From Ovis canadensis (taxonomy: Eukaryota > Chordata > Mammalia > Artiodactyla > Bovidae), in the NCBI RefSeq assembly GCF_042477335.2, contig NC_091245.1:229337501-229401500 (forward strand): a stretch of 64,000 nt of DNA. The letters run 5' to 3'. Of this stretch, positions 45,204 through 57,097 are shown piece after piece. Both the position numbers and the translations under genes were made by a program. The notes beneath the pieces were generated by a model. The model saw only the letters and a program-made list of their open reading frames with translations, did not search any database and had not been told where the DNA came from. How positions within the stretch are numbered: the first letter of the stretch is position 1; the number at the start of each line of letters is the position of its first letter.

Positions 45204-48200
45204 GTTTTTTTTTTTCCCAAATGTGATTTATTTTTTTATTCAGGAACAAAGAACACATTAACTATCACAACATAAGTAACTCTTAATATTTAAATAACTT
45301 CATCATGTAGCTATACATACAGAAAAAATTAAACCTATGTCTTTTATTAAAGAAAAAAAAAAACCACTAAAGGTTTTAAATAATCCCACCAGTGATTTTT
45401 ATCACTGAGCAACAGATGTCTTAAGTTTGGTATTTACTCAGATATTTATTTTGTCTGCTATTCTCTATTATAAGTTTATTCAAAAAGAACACCCAATGCA
45501 TAAATAATCTAAATTTTAAAATGAAAACAAATTTTTAAAACCCTATAAACATCTGACATCACCACATTCAATAGTTCTAACTAGAAACCCAAGCAATAAG
45601 CTTAGACATTTGAAGAAACATAAATTATTGTTACACAATTGCATAATCCCATATATAAAACACTGTAAACATGAATACAATGAATTACAGCTTTGTACAA
45701 AACAATCTTTTAAAAGGCAATAAAAGACAGTTACAATATTAAGTTTAGAAATTCAAATAGCAGTGACTGGATTTTTCAGTAAATGATCTTGAGCTAAGTT
45801 TACAATCAAGTATTAATATATAATATTACAAACCCAAAATCATCACGTAGAACTTGACATGTCTGTTTTCAAATGCATCTTAAGTCTCCCCATTAAAGTG
45901 TGAATTAAGATGCTGGAGGAAATCCCCCCTGGATGTAATGGATGGTGGGAAAACTGCTTGACAGAATTCACATATGCGAGGTATATGCAGTTCGGAGCCT
46001 GTGCCACTTAGTACCAATAAGTCACTGTCTTGATTAGGAAAGGGCTTCCAAATGGGCTGCTGTGGTCCTCAGATAGCTTTTCCTGGGGAATCAAATGAAG
46101 GAAAAGGTGCATCAGATGGGTCCTGAAGTGGGAATGTATTTACAAATAATGCATTATGGTCTCCAGGTGGCAAACACGGAGCTCTATCCAGAGATGTCCT
46201 AATACAAGTATTTGAGGGTTTTGTTTTGTCAGTTGTTTTAAGGTTTTGTATAGCTGAAGCTATGGGGTCAATTCCCTGAATTTCAAATAAAGTTTCTCCT
46301 GTTTTGACAAAGTTTCCTGGATTGTCTCTGGGCTCCATATTAAATTGATCCTGGCACACAGTCTCAGATGTGACAGAACCAAGGACATCAGGTCTTTCTG
46401 GAGTGCTATGTAAGAAAGTAGAGTCATTGTCCGTAGGTGGAAACTTGACATTGAATTTAGAAAGTGATTCAAAAGATGTGTCTTCCTCATCTTGGCCCAG
46501 TCCTCTTGGTGTGACAGATGTGACGCATGGTGCACCTCTATTTATATCATCTTTTGCCTGAGGCTTAAACAGCACTTCTTGTTTATCTGTTTTATCCGTA
46601 CACTGTATAGGCATAGAGCACTGTGTCTCAGTTGCAGTGGTTGGTACATTAAGTTTGCTTAAGTGGTCTTTTTGTGCTTTAGCTAGCAAGCATATTCTAT
46701 GAAATTCTTCTTTCAGATCCCAGAAAATCTTCTCTATATAGCTTCTTTCATGGAATAAAGGAGTGCCAAGAATCCTTGGTGAAGTTTCTTTTCTTGGAGA
46801 GGAAACCTCTTGTCTTCTTACCTTTGATTCTTTTCTCTTGGTATTCCTGATTTTGGTTTATCATGAGGCTCTTCAAGAGTCAAATTATTCTTCCTTGCTT
46901 CACTGTCTTCAAGCAGGGGAATATAGCCACAACTGTTATCTCGACTGGAATTCACAAGAAGTAACTGTGATTTTAGCTTGTCAATAATAGTTTGTTGAAG
47001 TGACAGCTGTTCCTGTTGCTCACGTATTCTCTGCTCATAGTCTTCAGTCTTTTGCTGTAGTTCTTTTACTGCAGAATCCCTATCCATGCATGCCTGTCGA
47101 AAGGCTTCATAAGCTTTATTGAGTTGCTCGCCAATGTTTTTATCCATTCCTCTATGTCCTGTTGCATCACTATAAATGATGGAGTAAATGACAGATCTGT
47201 GGCTGGGGAGAGGGCCGTGAAGGAGTTTCATTTTCTGCTTAAAACATGACTGTTAGCACTTTAGGGTTCTCTTCCCCTCCCCAATGAGAGGGACACAACA
47301 TTTTTTCAGCAGACTATAGAGCTCGCTTCTCTGCTCCCCCTCTTTGAAGTGTGTATTCCCGTCGTGGTAGGGAAACAGATCACGCTATTTTCCTTCAATT
47401 TCGGGTCACTCCATGACACTTTATGTAGCAAAGGCTGCTCTACTTCTCCCTGCTACAGCATAGTAAGAGACACAGAGACTCTTTGGTTTGGGTATCTTCC
47501 CCCTCCTTGCTTCACTTCGTGACGAGCACAGCTTGTTACACGTGTAACTCGTCACTAGTCAGTTTACACCGCGCTAGGGATTCCGCCTAATGCCCGGTTC
47601 CCACTGAGGGCAGGGTTTGCTTCTGCTCTTCCCGTCTCAGCCATCCAGTTTCTCCTTGACCCTCGGGGAGGTTACCCAACTTCTCAGTGACAAGGCTATG
47701 ATGACACCCCGCAGGAAAGCTGAGAAAGAAACTGTGCAATAACCTTGGGGAAAAAACAACAAAAAGAACCTAGGAAGTTTTTGAAAGAGTAACAAAGATA
47801 GTATTAACTTCTGGAAGGCAGCCTCCGGTCCTCAAGAGGGGCTGGGACCTCCAGGTGGGGTCACTCAGACTGCTCACTCTGACATCACAGGCCGGTTGGC
47901 AGGCCAAGAAATCAAGTCACAGAGAGCGGCCGACGTGGAGTCGGGCACGATCCCCGGCAGCCGTCGCAGCAGGGGCCGTCGTTGCTGCGCAGACACCACG
48001 GGCCCGGAAAGCCGCTCCGGGACAGGGACCCAGGTGATTTCTTTCGCACAAAGTCCCTCCCCACCATGAGAACTGGTTGTCACTGCAGCTCCTCGGCTTC
48101 TCTCCCTGTGGCGCCCATAAGGCCAGCGCATCCCTCTCGCTCACACACAAGTTCTCCGTCGCCGTGCCCGACGCATTCGGACACTGCAACTCGCTAGCGA

Positions 48201-48220
48201 AGTTTCTTACTCACAGCTCC
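45204..48220 (-). pseudogene. TANKP: TANK processed pseudogene (3.0 kb retrocopy)
   Basis: Intronless antisense copy of TANK, the cytoplasmic scaffold that links TRAF proteins with the kinases TBK1 and IKK-epsilon. The canonical ATG is at 47147 (MDKNIGEQLNKAYEAFRQAC) and the original stop is at 45880-45882. The CDS-equivalent is 1268 nt. A one-base deletion near codon 107-109 (about 46825) gives a stop at 46818, so the first frame ends after 109 residues. It keeps the N-terminal coiled coil. The TRAF-binding core PIQCT survives only in the shifted downstream frame (46069-46689). That frame ends at a TGA at 46069-46071, where CGA is expected, removing the C-terminal zinc finger (CEFCQAVFPPSI). 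The 3' UTR has AATAAA complements at 45227-45232 and 45235-45240 and a poly(A) as poly(T) at 45205-45215. The perfect duplication gaaatcatggttt lies at 45191-45203 and 48221-48233. Protein function is unlikely. Confidence 0.95.
47148..48220 (-). other. Long 5' leader of the TANK retrocopy, GC/CpG-rich at its start
   Basis: About 1.07 kb lies upstream of the TANK ATG but inside the target-site duplications, so it was part of the inserted RNA. The part nearest the 5' end (47880-48210) is CpG-rich, like a promoter-proximal first exon. It carries upstream ATGs, one of which (47229-47231) is in frame with the TANK start and extends it by 28 codons. It may be alternative 5' exons or retained intron. 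Confidence 0.75.
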
Positions 48221-48233
48221 GAAATCATGGTTT

Positions 48234-48402
48234 TAAATATATTTGATGTGTATTGATTCATTGTATTTATTTTCCTCAGTATTACTCAAATTATTCCATC
48301 TCTAGTCCATAGGAGCCAATAATGATACCACCGGTGTGATTACTGAAAAGTTACAAGTTCTTTTGAATGTGTTCTCCAGCTTCACCCCACTTTTCTGTAG
48401 TT
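48234..48402. other. Short unassigned interval
   Basis: Sequence between the TANK duplication and BovB copy 7. Nothing recognised. Confidence 0.35.
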
Positions 48403-50407
48403 GTTGTTGTTAAGTCACTCAGCTGTTTCCAACTCTACACCCCCATGGACTATAGCATGCCAGGCTTCCCTGTCCTTTACTATCTCCAGGAATTTGCTCA
48501 AATTCATGTCCATTGAGTCAATGATGCTACCCAAACAACTCATCTTCTATCACCCCCTTCTCCTCCTGCCCTCAGTCTTTCCCAGTATCATGTTCTTTTC
48601 CAATGAATCAGCTCTTTGCATCAGGTGCCTAAAGTATTGGAGCTTAAGCTTCAGCATCGATACTTCCAATGAATACTTGAGACAGATTTCCTTTATGATT
48701 GACTGGTTGAATCTCCTTGCAGTCCAAGGGACTCTCAAGAGCCTACTCCAACACCACAGGTCAAAAGCACCAATTCTTCAGTTCTCAGCTTTCTTTATGG
48801 CCCAACTGTCACATCTGTACATGACCACTGGAAAAACCATAGCCTTGACTAGATGGACCTTTGTTGACAAAGTAATGTCTCTGCTTTTAAAAAACTGTCT
48901 AGCTTGGTCATAACTTTTCTTTCAAGGAGTAAGCGTCTTTCAATTTCATGGCTGCAGTCACCATCTGCAATGATTTTGGAGCACCCCAAAATAAAGTCTG
49001 CCACTGTTTCCACTGTTTCCCCATCTGTTTGCCATGAAGTGATGGGACCCGATACCATGAACTTAGTGTTCTGAATGTTGAGCTTTAAGCCAACTTTTTC
49101 GCTCTCCTCTTTCACTTTCATCAAGAGGCTTTTGAGTTCCTCTTCACTTTCTGCCATAAGGGTGGTGTCATCTGCATATCTGAGGTGAAAAATCAAGATA
49201 TTTCACCCAGCAATCTTGATTCCAGCTTGTGCTTCATCCAGCCCAGCGTTTCTCATGATGGACTCTACATATAAGTTAAATAAGCAAGGTGACAATATAC
49301 AGCCTTGGCACACTCCTTTTCCTGTTTGGAACCAGTCTGTTGTTCCATGTCCAGTTCTAACTGTTGCTTCCTGACCTGCATACAGATTTCTCAAGAGGCA
49401 AGTCAGGTGGTCTGGTATTCCTATCTCTTGAAGAATTTTCCACAGTTTGTTGTGATCCACACAGTCAAAGGCTTTGGCATAGTCAATAAAGCAGAAATAG
49501 ATGTTTTTCTGGAACTCTCTTGATTTTTCCATGATCCAGTGGATGTTGGCAGTTTGATATCTGGTTCCTCTGACTTTCTAAATCCAGCTTGAACATCTGG
49601 AAGTTCATGGTTCACGTATTGTTGAAGCCTGCCTTGGAGAATTTTGAGCATTACTTTACTAGTGTGTGAGATGAGTGCAATTGTGCAGTAGTTTGAGCAT
49701 TCTTTGGCATTACCTTTCTTTGGGATTGGAATGAAAACTAACCTTTTCCAGTTCTGTGGCCACTGCTAAGGTTTCCAAATTTGCTGGCATATTGAGTGTA
49801 GCACTTTCACAGCATCATCTTTTAGGATTTGAAATAGCTCAGCTGGAATTCCATCACCTCCACTAGCTTTGTTCGTAGTGATGTTTCCTAAGGCCCACTT
49901 GACTTCACATTCCAGGATGTCTGACTCTAGTTGAGTGAGCACACCATCATGATTATCCGGGTCATGAAGATGTTTTTTGTACAGTTCTTCCATGTATTCT
50001 TCTTAATATCTTCTGCTTCTGTTAGGTCCATACCATTTCTGTCCTTTATTTTGCCTATCTTTGCATGAAATGTTCCCTTGGTATCTCTAATTTTCTTGAA
50101 GAGATCTCTAGTCTTTCCCATTCTGTTGTTTTCCTCTATTTCTTTGCATTGATCTCTGAAGAAGGCTTTCTTATCTCTTCTTGCTATTCTTTGGAACTCT
50201 GCATTCAACTGGGTATATCTTTCCTTTTCTCCTTTGCTTTTTGCTTCCCTTCTTTTCACAGCTCTTTGTTAGGCCTCCTCAGACAGCCATTTTGCTTTTT
50301 TGCATTTCTTTTTCTTGGGGATGGTTTTGATTCCTGTCCCCTTTACAGTGTCACGAACCTCTGTCCATAGTTCATCAGGCACTCTGTCTATCCGATCTAG
50401 TCCCTTA
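48403..50407 (-). mobile_element. BovB LINE copy 7 (2.0 kb, 5'-truncated)
   Basis: Antisense BovB whose 3' end carries an (AAC)n-like tail (plus strand ttgttgttgttaagtcac). It reaches 5' to gactagatc at about 50407, at the end of the endonuclease domain. The RT frame is split into 49927-50259, 49766-49993, 49203-49532 and 48849-49196. These carry GDGIPAELF, CFIDYAKAFDCVDHNKLW, GCILSPCLFNLYVESIM and RYADDTTLMAESEEELKSLL. The RT motifs are intact, but indels and stops break the protein. Confidence 0.95.
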
Positions 50408-50550
50408 TCCAATGGTAAATACAAATATTGGATATCTATATGCAATTGTGTGTCTATATGCGATTATTATTTTATTCATTTATGTCTAAAAATTGCTGAG
50501 GCAGACACTTAACCAATGAGCATTACTGAAGCTAAATAGCAAAAAGAATC

Positions 50551-50737
50551 TCCCTCCAATGTGGAGACCTGGGTTCGATCCCTGGGTTGAGAAAGTTCAC
50601 CTGGAGGAGGGCATAGCAACCCACTCCAGTTTTCTTACTGGAGAATCCCCATGGACAGAGGAGCCTGCTGGGCTACAGTCCATGGAGTTGCAGAGTTGGA
50701 CATGACTGCACGACTAAGCACACACAGCACTAAATAA
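50551..50737 (+). mobile_element. Bov-tA SINE, lacking the first part of the head
   Basis: Starts at ctccctccaatgtggagacc and ends cgactaagcacacacagc. The initial gggcttccc block is missing. Confidence 0.88.
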
Positions 50738-51882
50738 TTAGACTTTACAAAAGTCTCAGGGAGGCCCGAGCAGCTTTCAAATGTGAGACCACTCACCCCT
50801 TGGATTTAGTTAGATGGATATCATTCAAAATCATTTGTGGCACAGTTTTATCTTATCTCTTGCATGTATTTCTACTGAATGGAAGTTACAATTTGAGACT
50901 CCTTTGAACTTGAGGCCCCAAATAAACAGCCCTGACCTCCGGCCACAGGCAGTTCTGCAAAGAGTTCACTGCACATGAAATCCAGCCCAAGTTCCACTAA
51001 CCTAGCTGTGTGTTCTGGGCTGTGTCCACCAAAGAGGCATATTTTTTTAATTTGCATGAAGTCATCGTATGACCTAGCTTACCCCATCCCTTACCCTACT
51101 CCTTGCTTTCTGGGCTTTTCAAATATTATAATTCATTCATATAATACTTCATAACTTTCACAACAATTCTCCTATGACATAAGGCAAATCGTATTACCCT
51201 AGGTTTTTAAAGGAGTGAATGAATGTTCAGTGAGACAAAATGGTTGGTTCAAAGTTTTCTCTTGAACGTGGCAGAGTTGACTGTACATCACAGATGTTAA
51301 GCTGGGGTCTTAACCTGCATCCCACTGCCCTGGTGGTGGGATTAGAATGGGGAGAGCTACAGCTCTGGCTGAACTGGTGCCCTAGGCTTTGAACACTCCA
51401 GAGATTTTTCTAACCACAAAAAGCACCTATCCATCAGCAGGGTAGCATTTCTTCCCCTTCCTCTCCTTATGTTTGAAACAGAACAGCTGCTAAAACCAAT
51501 AAAACTGACTTTTATTTTAAAAACAATCACCATTGTTTTGACATTACTTAAACTATAAAAAAATAAATTTTTTCCTGACAGTTTATTTCATGCTAGAGAA
51601 AGGAAATGTGTTAACTAAAGCAAAATAGAGATAATTTAATAGATTCAGATGTTATTCTCTAACTAGGTCATTCTGGTACCTTTAATTGTTTTGCTATTTA
51701 CCTCTTTGATTTCCACTGGGGACCACACCACCATTCATCTACAATGGGTATGCAGCCTCATCACACAACCCCACAGCATGCTCATCTTTCTATCCCAAGC
51801 CTCCTTTCAGTTGAGGTCTTGAGAATCAAGATTAGAATTCTCTCCAACTCACTCAAGAATAACTTCCTAGGCCTGAGTCCAA
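50738..51882. other. Unassigned DNA
   Basis: No exon, RNA or repeat family is recognised. Confidence 0.4.
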
Positions 51883-51896
51883 GGAAACTCTTTCAG

Positions 51897-53103
51897 ATCA
51901 GTTCAGTAGCTCAGTCATGTCAGAATCTTTGCGACCCCAAGACTGCAGCATGCCAAGCCTCCCTGTCCATCACCAACTCCCAGAGCTTGCTCAGACTCAT
52001 GTCCATTGAGGTAGTGATGCCATCCAACCATCTCATCCTCTGCCGTCCCCTTCTCCTCCTGCCTTAACTTTTCCAACATCAGTGTCTCTTCAAGTGAGTT
52101 GGTTCTTCCCATTAGGTGGCCAAAGTATTGGAGTTTCAGCTTCAGCATCAGTCCTTCCAATGAATACTCAAGACTGATTTCCTTCAGGATTCACTGGTTT
52201 GATCTTCTCACAGTCCAGTGAACTCTCAAGAGTCTTCTCCAACACAACAGTTCAAAAACATCAATGGTTCGGCGCTCAGCTTTCTTTATATTCCAACTCT
52301 CACATCTATACATGACCACTGGAAAAACCATTGCTTTGACTAGATGGACCTCTGTTGGCAAAGTATTATCTCTGGTTTTTAATATGCTGTCTAGCTTGGT
52401 CATAGCTTTTCTTCCAAAGAACAAGCGTCTTTTCATTTCATGGCTGCAATCACCATCTGCAGTGATTTTGGAGCCCCCCAAAATAAAGTCTCTCACTGTT
52501 TCCATTGTTTCCCCATCTATTTGCCATGAAGTGATGGGACTGGATGCCATGATCTTAGTTTTCTGAGTGTTGAGTTTTAAGCCAACTTTTTCACTCTCCT
52601 CTTTCACTTTCATCAAGAGGCTCTTCAGTTCTTCTTCGCTTTCTGCCATAAGGGGTGGTGTCATCTGCATATCTGAGGTTATTGATATTTCTTCCAGCAA
52701 TCTTGACTCCAGCTTGTGCTTCATCCAGCCCAGCATTTCACATGATGCACTTTGCATATAAGTTAAATAAGCAAGGTGACAATACACAGCCATGATGTAC
52801 TCCTTTCCCGATTTGGAACCAGTCTGTTGTTCCATATCCAGTTCTAGCTGTTGCTTCTTAACCTTCATACAGATTTCTCAGGAGGCCAATAAGGTGGTCT
52901 AGTATTCCCATCTCTTAAAGAATTTCCCACAGTTTGTTGTGATCCACACAGTCAAAGACTTTGACATGGTCAATAAAGCAGAAGTAGATGTTTTTCCAGA
53001 ATGCTCTTGCTTTTCCTATGATCCACAGATGTTGGCAATTTGATCTCTGGTTCCTCTGCCTTTTCTAAATCCAGCTTGAACATATGGAAGTTCATGGTTC
53101 ATG
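51897..53103 (-). mobile_element. BovB LINE copy 8, 3' part
   Basis: Antisense BovB from the RT domain (aaccatgaacttccatatg, 53103) to the normal 3' end at 51897 (cagttcag). The longest frame at 52191-52868 (225 codons) contains MAESEEELKSLLMKVKEES and FILGGSKITADGDCS. It is directly joined to 53104-54050, which is the neighbouring 5' portion of BovB in opposite orientation. Together these look like one insertion with a 5' inversion. Confidence 0.93.
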
Positions 53104-54050
53104 GTTAAACTGAAGAAAATAGGGAAAAGCACTAGACCATTCAGGTATGATCTAAATCAAATACCTTATGATTATACAGTGGAAGTGAGAAATAGATTCA
53201 GGGATTAGATCTGATAGAGTACCTGAAGAGCTATGGACGGAGGTTCATAACATTGTATAGGAGGCAGTGATCAAGACCATTCCCAAGAAAAAGAAATGCA
53301 AAAAGGCAAAATGATTGTCTGAGGAGGCTTTAGAAATAGCTGAGAAAAGAAGAGAAGTGAAAGGCAAAGGAGAAAAGGAAAGATATACCCAGTTGAATGC
53401 ACAATTCCAAAGATTAGCAAGGAGTGATAATAAAGACTTCCTCAGTGATCAATGCAAAGAAATAGAGGAAAACAATAGAATGGGAAAAACTAGAGATCTC
53501 TTCAAGAAAATTAGAGATACTAAGGGAAAATTCCATGCAAAAATGGGTACAATAAAGGACAGAAATGATATGGACCTAACAGGAGCAGAAGATATTAAGA
53601 AGAGGTGGCAAGAATACATAGAAGAACTAAATAAAAAAGACCGTAATGGCCCAGATAACCACAATGGTGTGAGCACTCACCTAGAGGCAGACATCCTGGA
53701 ATGTGAAGTCAAGTGGGCCTTAGGAAGCACCACTAAAAACAAAGCTAGTGGAGGTGATGGAATTCCAGTTGAGCTGTTTCAAATCCTAAAAGATGATGCT
53801 GTGAAACTGCCACACTCAATATGCCAGCAAATTTGGAAAACTCAGCAGTGGCCACAGGACTGGAAAAGGTCAGTTTTCATTCCAATCCCAAAGAAAGGCA
53901 ATGCCAAATAATGCTCAAACTACTGCACAATTGCACTCATCTCACACGCTAGCCAAGTAATGCTTAAAATTCTCCAAGCCAGGCTTCAACAGTACATGAA
54001 CCGTGAACTTCCAGGTATTCAAGCTGTATTTAGAAAAGGTAGAGGAAACA
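53104..54050 (+). mobile_element. BovB LINE copy 8, inverted 5' part
   Basis: Plus-strand BovB from aaactgaagaaaatag to aagctgtatttagaaaagg. It includes a 198-codon frame (53315-53911) with KKIRDTKGKFHAKMG and NKASGGDGIPVELFQILKDD. It overlaps the 3' part by about 50 consensus nt. The outer flanks show a candidate duplication aggaaactcttt (51883-51894) / aggaaacatcttt (54043-54055), 12 of 13 with one indel. Confidence 0.9.
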
Positions 54051-54055
54051 TCTTT

Positions 54056-54776
54056 AACCCTCTTTTATTAGACTGTGATGTCCCTCTTCAAAAGCAAGAA
54101 GTTCTCATTCTAGCTTCCTTCTCAATTTTTTGTTAATTTAGAAATCAGAAAAACATCAAGACAGTTGCTTCTAATATGGAAAGCAAAAGAGGCAAGTGAG
54201 AGTTTTCATCTGCTGACACAGAGAAAGAAAAATGACAGTGCTGTGAGTATTGAATATTCACACTGAATATTGAATAAGGTTGAATTTATCCAATTTGACC
54301 ATCCATTATTCTAAGGTTGTCTCTCTGCTTTTATGTTAACAGCTTAAAAAAAAACTAATGATGATAATGGGTAGAAAAAATTTTATGTTTTATTTTGATT
54401 TTTTAATAATGTCCTTTGATACTGGCAAAATAAGGTCACAGAGTCACAAGGTTGGGAGCCAGTTTCCTGACATACAGGATAAATAAATCTCCTTGTGGAA
54501 GATATTTCCATTTTCCTCTCATGTGTATTCCACCTGTGGCCAGGGCTGATTCAGCAATTCTCAGTCTATCACTCTGCCATGATACTGTGAGCAGTTACTC
54601 TGAGAACAGAGCACAGAAATAACTTAAATAATCATCAAAAGGGAAACAGTTAAAAATACCATAGTGCTAGGGACATCGTGCCTCAGTTATGAAGAATGAG
54701 GCTGATATAAGTGAATGACAGATAAAGCCCTCCCTGACCACATAGTTTATGAAAGAAGGGTGTACTATTTATCTAG
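54056..54776. other. Unassigned DNA
   Basis: No gene or family recognised before the ERVL LTR. Confidence 0.4.
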
Positions 54777-55516
54777 TGTATAGTCTGGGTTTTCCAGAGA
54801 AACAGAACCAATAAATATATATTCTCTAAATACACAGATAGATACATATATCTATATATCTGTATCTGTTGCTGCTGTTCAGTCGGTAAATTATGTCCGA
54901 CTCTTTTGCAACCCCATGGACTGTAGCCCACCAGGCTCCTCTGTCCATGAGATTTCCTAAGCAAGAATACTGGAGTAGGTTGCCACTTCCTTCTCCAGGA
55001 GATCTTCCCAACCCAAGGATCAAACCCATGTCTCCGGTACTGGCAGGAGGATTCTTGACCACTGCGCGACCTGGCAAGCCCATCTATATCTGTATTTATA
55101 CATGGTAAGAGAGAGATAAGGAATTGGCTCACACAATTATGGAGGCTGAGAAGTCCAAGATCTGAAGCTGGCAAGCTATAGACTAGAGAGAGCCTGTAGT
55201 GAAAGTTCCAGTCCAAGTCCAAAGGCCTAAAATTCAGGAGAGCAGATGGCATAAGTTCAAGTCCAAGTTAAGAGTTCAAAGGCAGTAGAAGACTGATGTC
55301 CCAGCTTGAAAATAGACAGGCAGAGAAAAAGAATTCTTTTGTACTCAGCTTTTGATTCTGTTCAGGCATTCAGTGGACTGGATGAAGTTCATCCACATTG
55401 GCAAGAGCAGTCTGCCTTACTCAGTCTACTGATTCAGATATTAATCTCATCCAAAAATGTTTAGCCAAATATCTAGGCATCCTATGAATTACCGACACAC
55501 AGAATTAATCATCACA
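54777..55516 (-). mobile_element. MLT2-like LTR (3' LTR of an ERVL provirus)
   Basis: Minus strand starts tgtgatgattaattctgtg (55516) and ends ctggaaaacccagactatac (54777), the layout of an MLT2 LTR of ERVL. Intermediate blocks such as gccttactcagtctactgat and ttaatctcatccaaaaatg on the plus strand agree. A Bov-tA SINE interrupts it at 54866-55081. Lying at the low-coordinate side of an antisense provirus, it is the 3' LTR. Confidence 0.8.
54866..55081 (-). mobile_element. Bov-tA SINE nested in the ERVL LTR
   Basis: Antisense SINE with head ending at 55081 (gggcttgccaggtcgcgc). Similar tctatat(at)ctgtat sequence on both sides suggests a duplication, but it lies in a low-complexity TA/TC tract. 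Confidence 0.92.
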
Positions 55517-55585
55517 AGTCTACTCCTTGTCAACTTGTCACTCATGCATCCTCCTCAACTATACATACCTAAAGCCTCAAGCCTC

Positions 55586-55604
55586 AAAAAAAAAAAAAAA
55601 AAAA
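55586..55604. repeat. Poly(A) tract
   Basis: A run of 19 A in ERVL-derived sequence, close to the inner LTR boundary. No retrocopy with a duplication could be defined around it. Confidence 0.9.
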
Positions 55605-55826
55605 GACATTAACACGATCCTAATTCCATCTAACATGATACAACTGTCCTGTGTACAATCAGAAATGTACTGATCCTTCCCCCAGAAGAAGTAACGTGAT
55701 GTCCTTAAATGATGTTTACTTTTCTCCTTGATATCCTCTAAGTTAAATACTATGACATAAAGTCAGTACAGCTATGTTACACATTAGGGACTATGAGGAG
55801 AAAGAAAACAAAGATACTTGCTGTAT

Positions 55827-55847
55827 ACACACACACACACTCACACA
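55827..55847. repeat. Short (CA)n repeat
   Basis: About nine CA units with a TC interruption. Confidence 0.85.
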
Positions 55848-55950
55848 TTCATAACAAAATAAGGAGGAATACTCATGACAATTACAGTCCCTATTTCTGT
55901 AACTGGTCATGTGGTCACAGTTAGTATTTATAACTACCTTCTTCCACCAT

Positions 55951-56163
55951 GGGCTTCCCTGGTTGCTTAGATGGTAAAGAATCTGCCTGCAATGCAGGAG
56001 ACCTAGGTTAAGTCTCTGAGTTGGGAAGATACCCTGGAGAAGGCAATGGCTACCCACTCCAGAATTCCTGCCTAGAGAATTACATGGACAGAGGAGCCTG
56101 GCAGGCTCCAGTCCATGGCGTCACAAAGAGTCAGACATAACTGAGCGACTAACACTTTCACTT
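55951..56163 (+). mobile_element. Bov-tA SINE nested in ERVL
   Basis: Sense copy with head gggcttccctggttgctt and tail gagcgactaacactttcac. Confidence 0.93.
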
Positions 56164-56662
56164 TTCTTCCATTTCCCATTCTCTATTCCCTTTGCCTTTG
56201 GTAAACACCTCAGGTGGTAGTGACTCTTAACACACTGAAGTGATCAAACCTTCATTCCTGAAAGATCTGTGCCATGGGTAGTCCTGCCTGGATTTGGTTA
56301 TTGTTTGTTACTGACCTTAATCACAGGCATGGTAATATTGATACCTCCTTAAGGGATCTTCTATATTCCAGACACTCTCTTCCATATCTCTGTTGCAGAG
56401 TAAAGTCCATCTTTCTCTTGGTAATCAGGACCAGTCATCCCAGCCAACATAGTAACTTACTACATTTCCTATTGAGTCAGAGGCATGCAGAGTCCAAAGT
56501 GACCAGACAGCAATTTAAAATTTCAGTTCAGTGAAACCATTATTCTGTCTCCTGATGAAAGCATTTTTCTCTTTGGCCTAAGATTTCTAAGCCAGTAGAG
56601 CATAAGTTCATGGGAGCAAGAAGCAAAAAAACATTTTTTTAATGTGGACCATTTTGTTAAAA

Positions 56663-56872
56663 AGTACGTATTTTTAATTAAGTATAATTGCTTTACAATG
56701 TTGTGTTGGTTTCTGCTATACATCAACATGCATCAGCCATAGGTATACATATGTCTCCTCCCTCTTGAACCTCCCTCCCGCTTTCCACCCCATCCCATCC
56801 CTCTAGGTTATCACAGAGCCTCAGTTTGTGTTCCCTGAGTCATACAGCAAATTTCCACTGGCTATGTATTTT
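56663..56872 (-). mobile_element. L1 3' UTR fragment nested in ERVL
   Basis: Plus strand includes attaagtataattgctttac, then the CCTCCCTC block and gagtcatacagcaaatttcc, the same 3' UTR as at 15300-15500 in antisense. Only about 200 nt remain. Confidence 0.85.
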
Positions 56873-56926
56873 GATGCGGGCCAGTTTTAAAGTCTTTATT
56901 GATTTTGTTGCAATATTGCTTCTGTT

Positions 56927-57049
56927 CTTTTTTTGGTTTTTTTTTTTGGTCACAGAGTATGTGAGATCCTAGCTCCACAAATAGGGACTGAACCCGCACC
57001 TCCTGCATGGGAAGGCGAAGTCATAGCTACTGGACCACCATGGAAGTCC
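56927..57049 (-). mobile_element. CHR-type SINE nested in ERVL
   Basis: T-rich start, gagtatgtgagatcctagc, then ggaccaccatggaagtccc. A short inverted CHR copy. Confidence 0.85.
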
Positions 57050-57097
57050 CAAGAAGCAAAACTTTTGCTAGTGGGTCACTACGGGTCATAGTGAGTA

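Noticed and set aside
45880-47147. A functional TANK gene
   Set aside because: It is intronless, has poly(A) and a target-site duplication, and is broken by a frameshift and a premature TGA.
55586-55604. Poly(A) as the end of another processed pseudogene
   Set aside because: No flanking duplication or recognisable mRNA sequence could be defined, and the surroundings fit ERVL.
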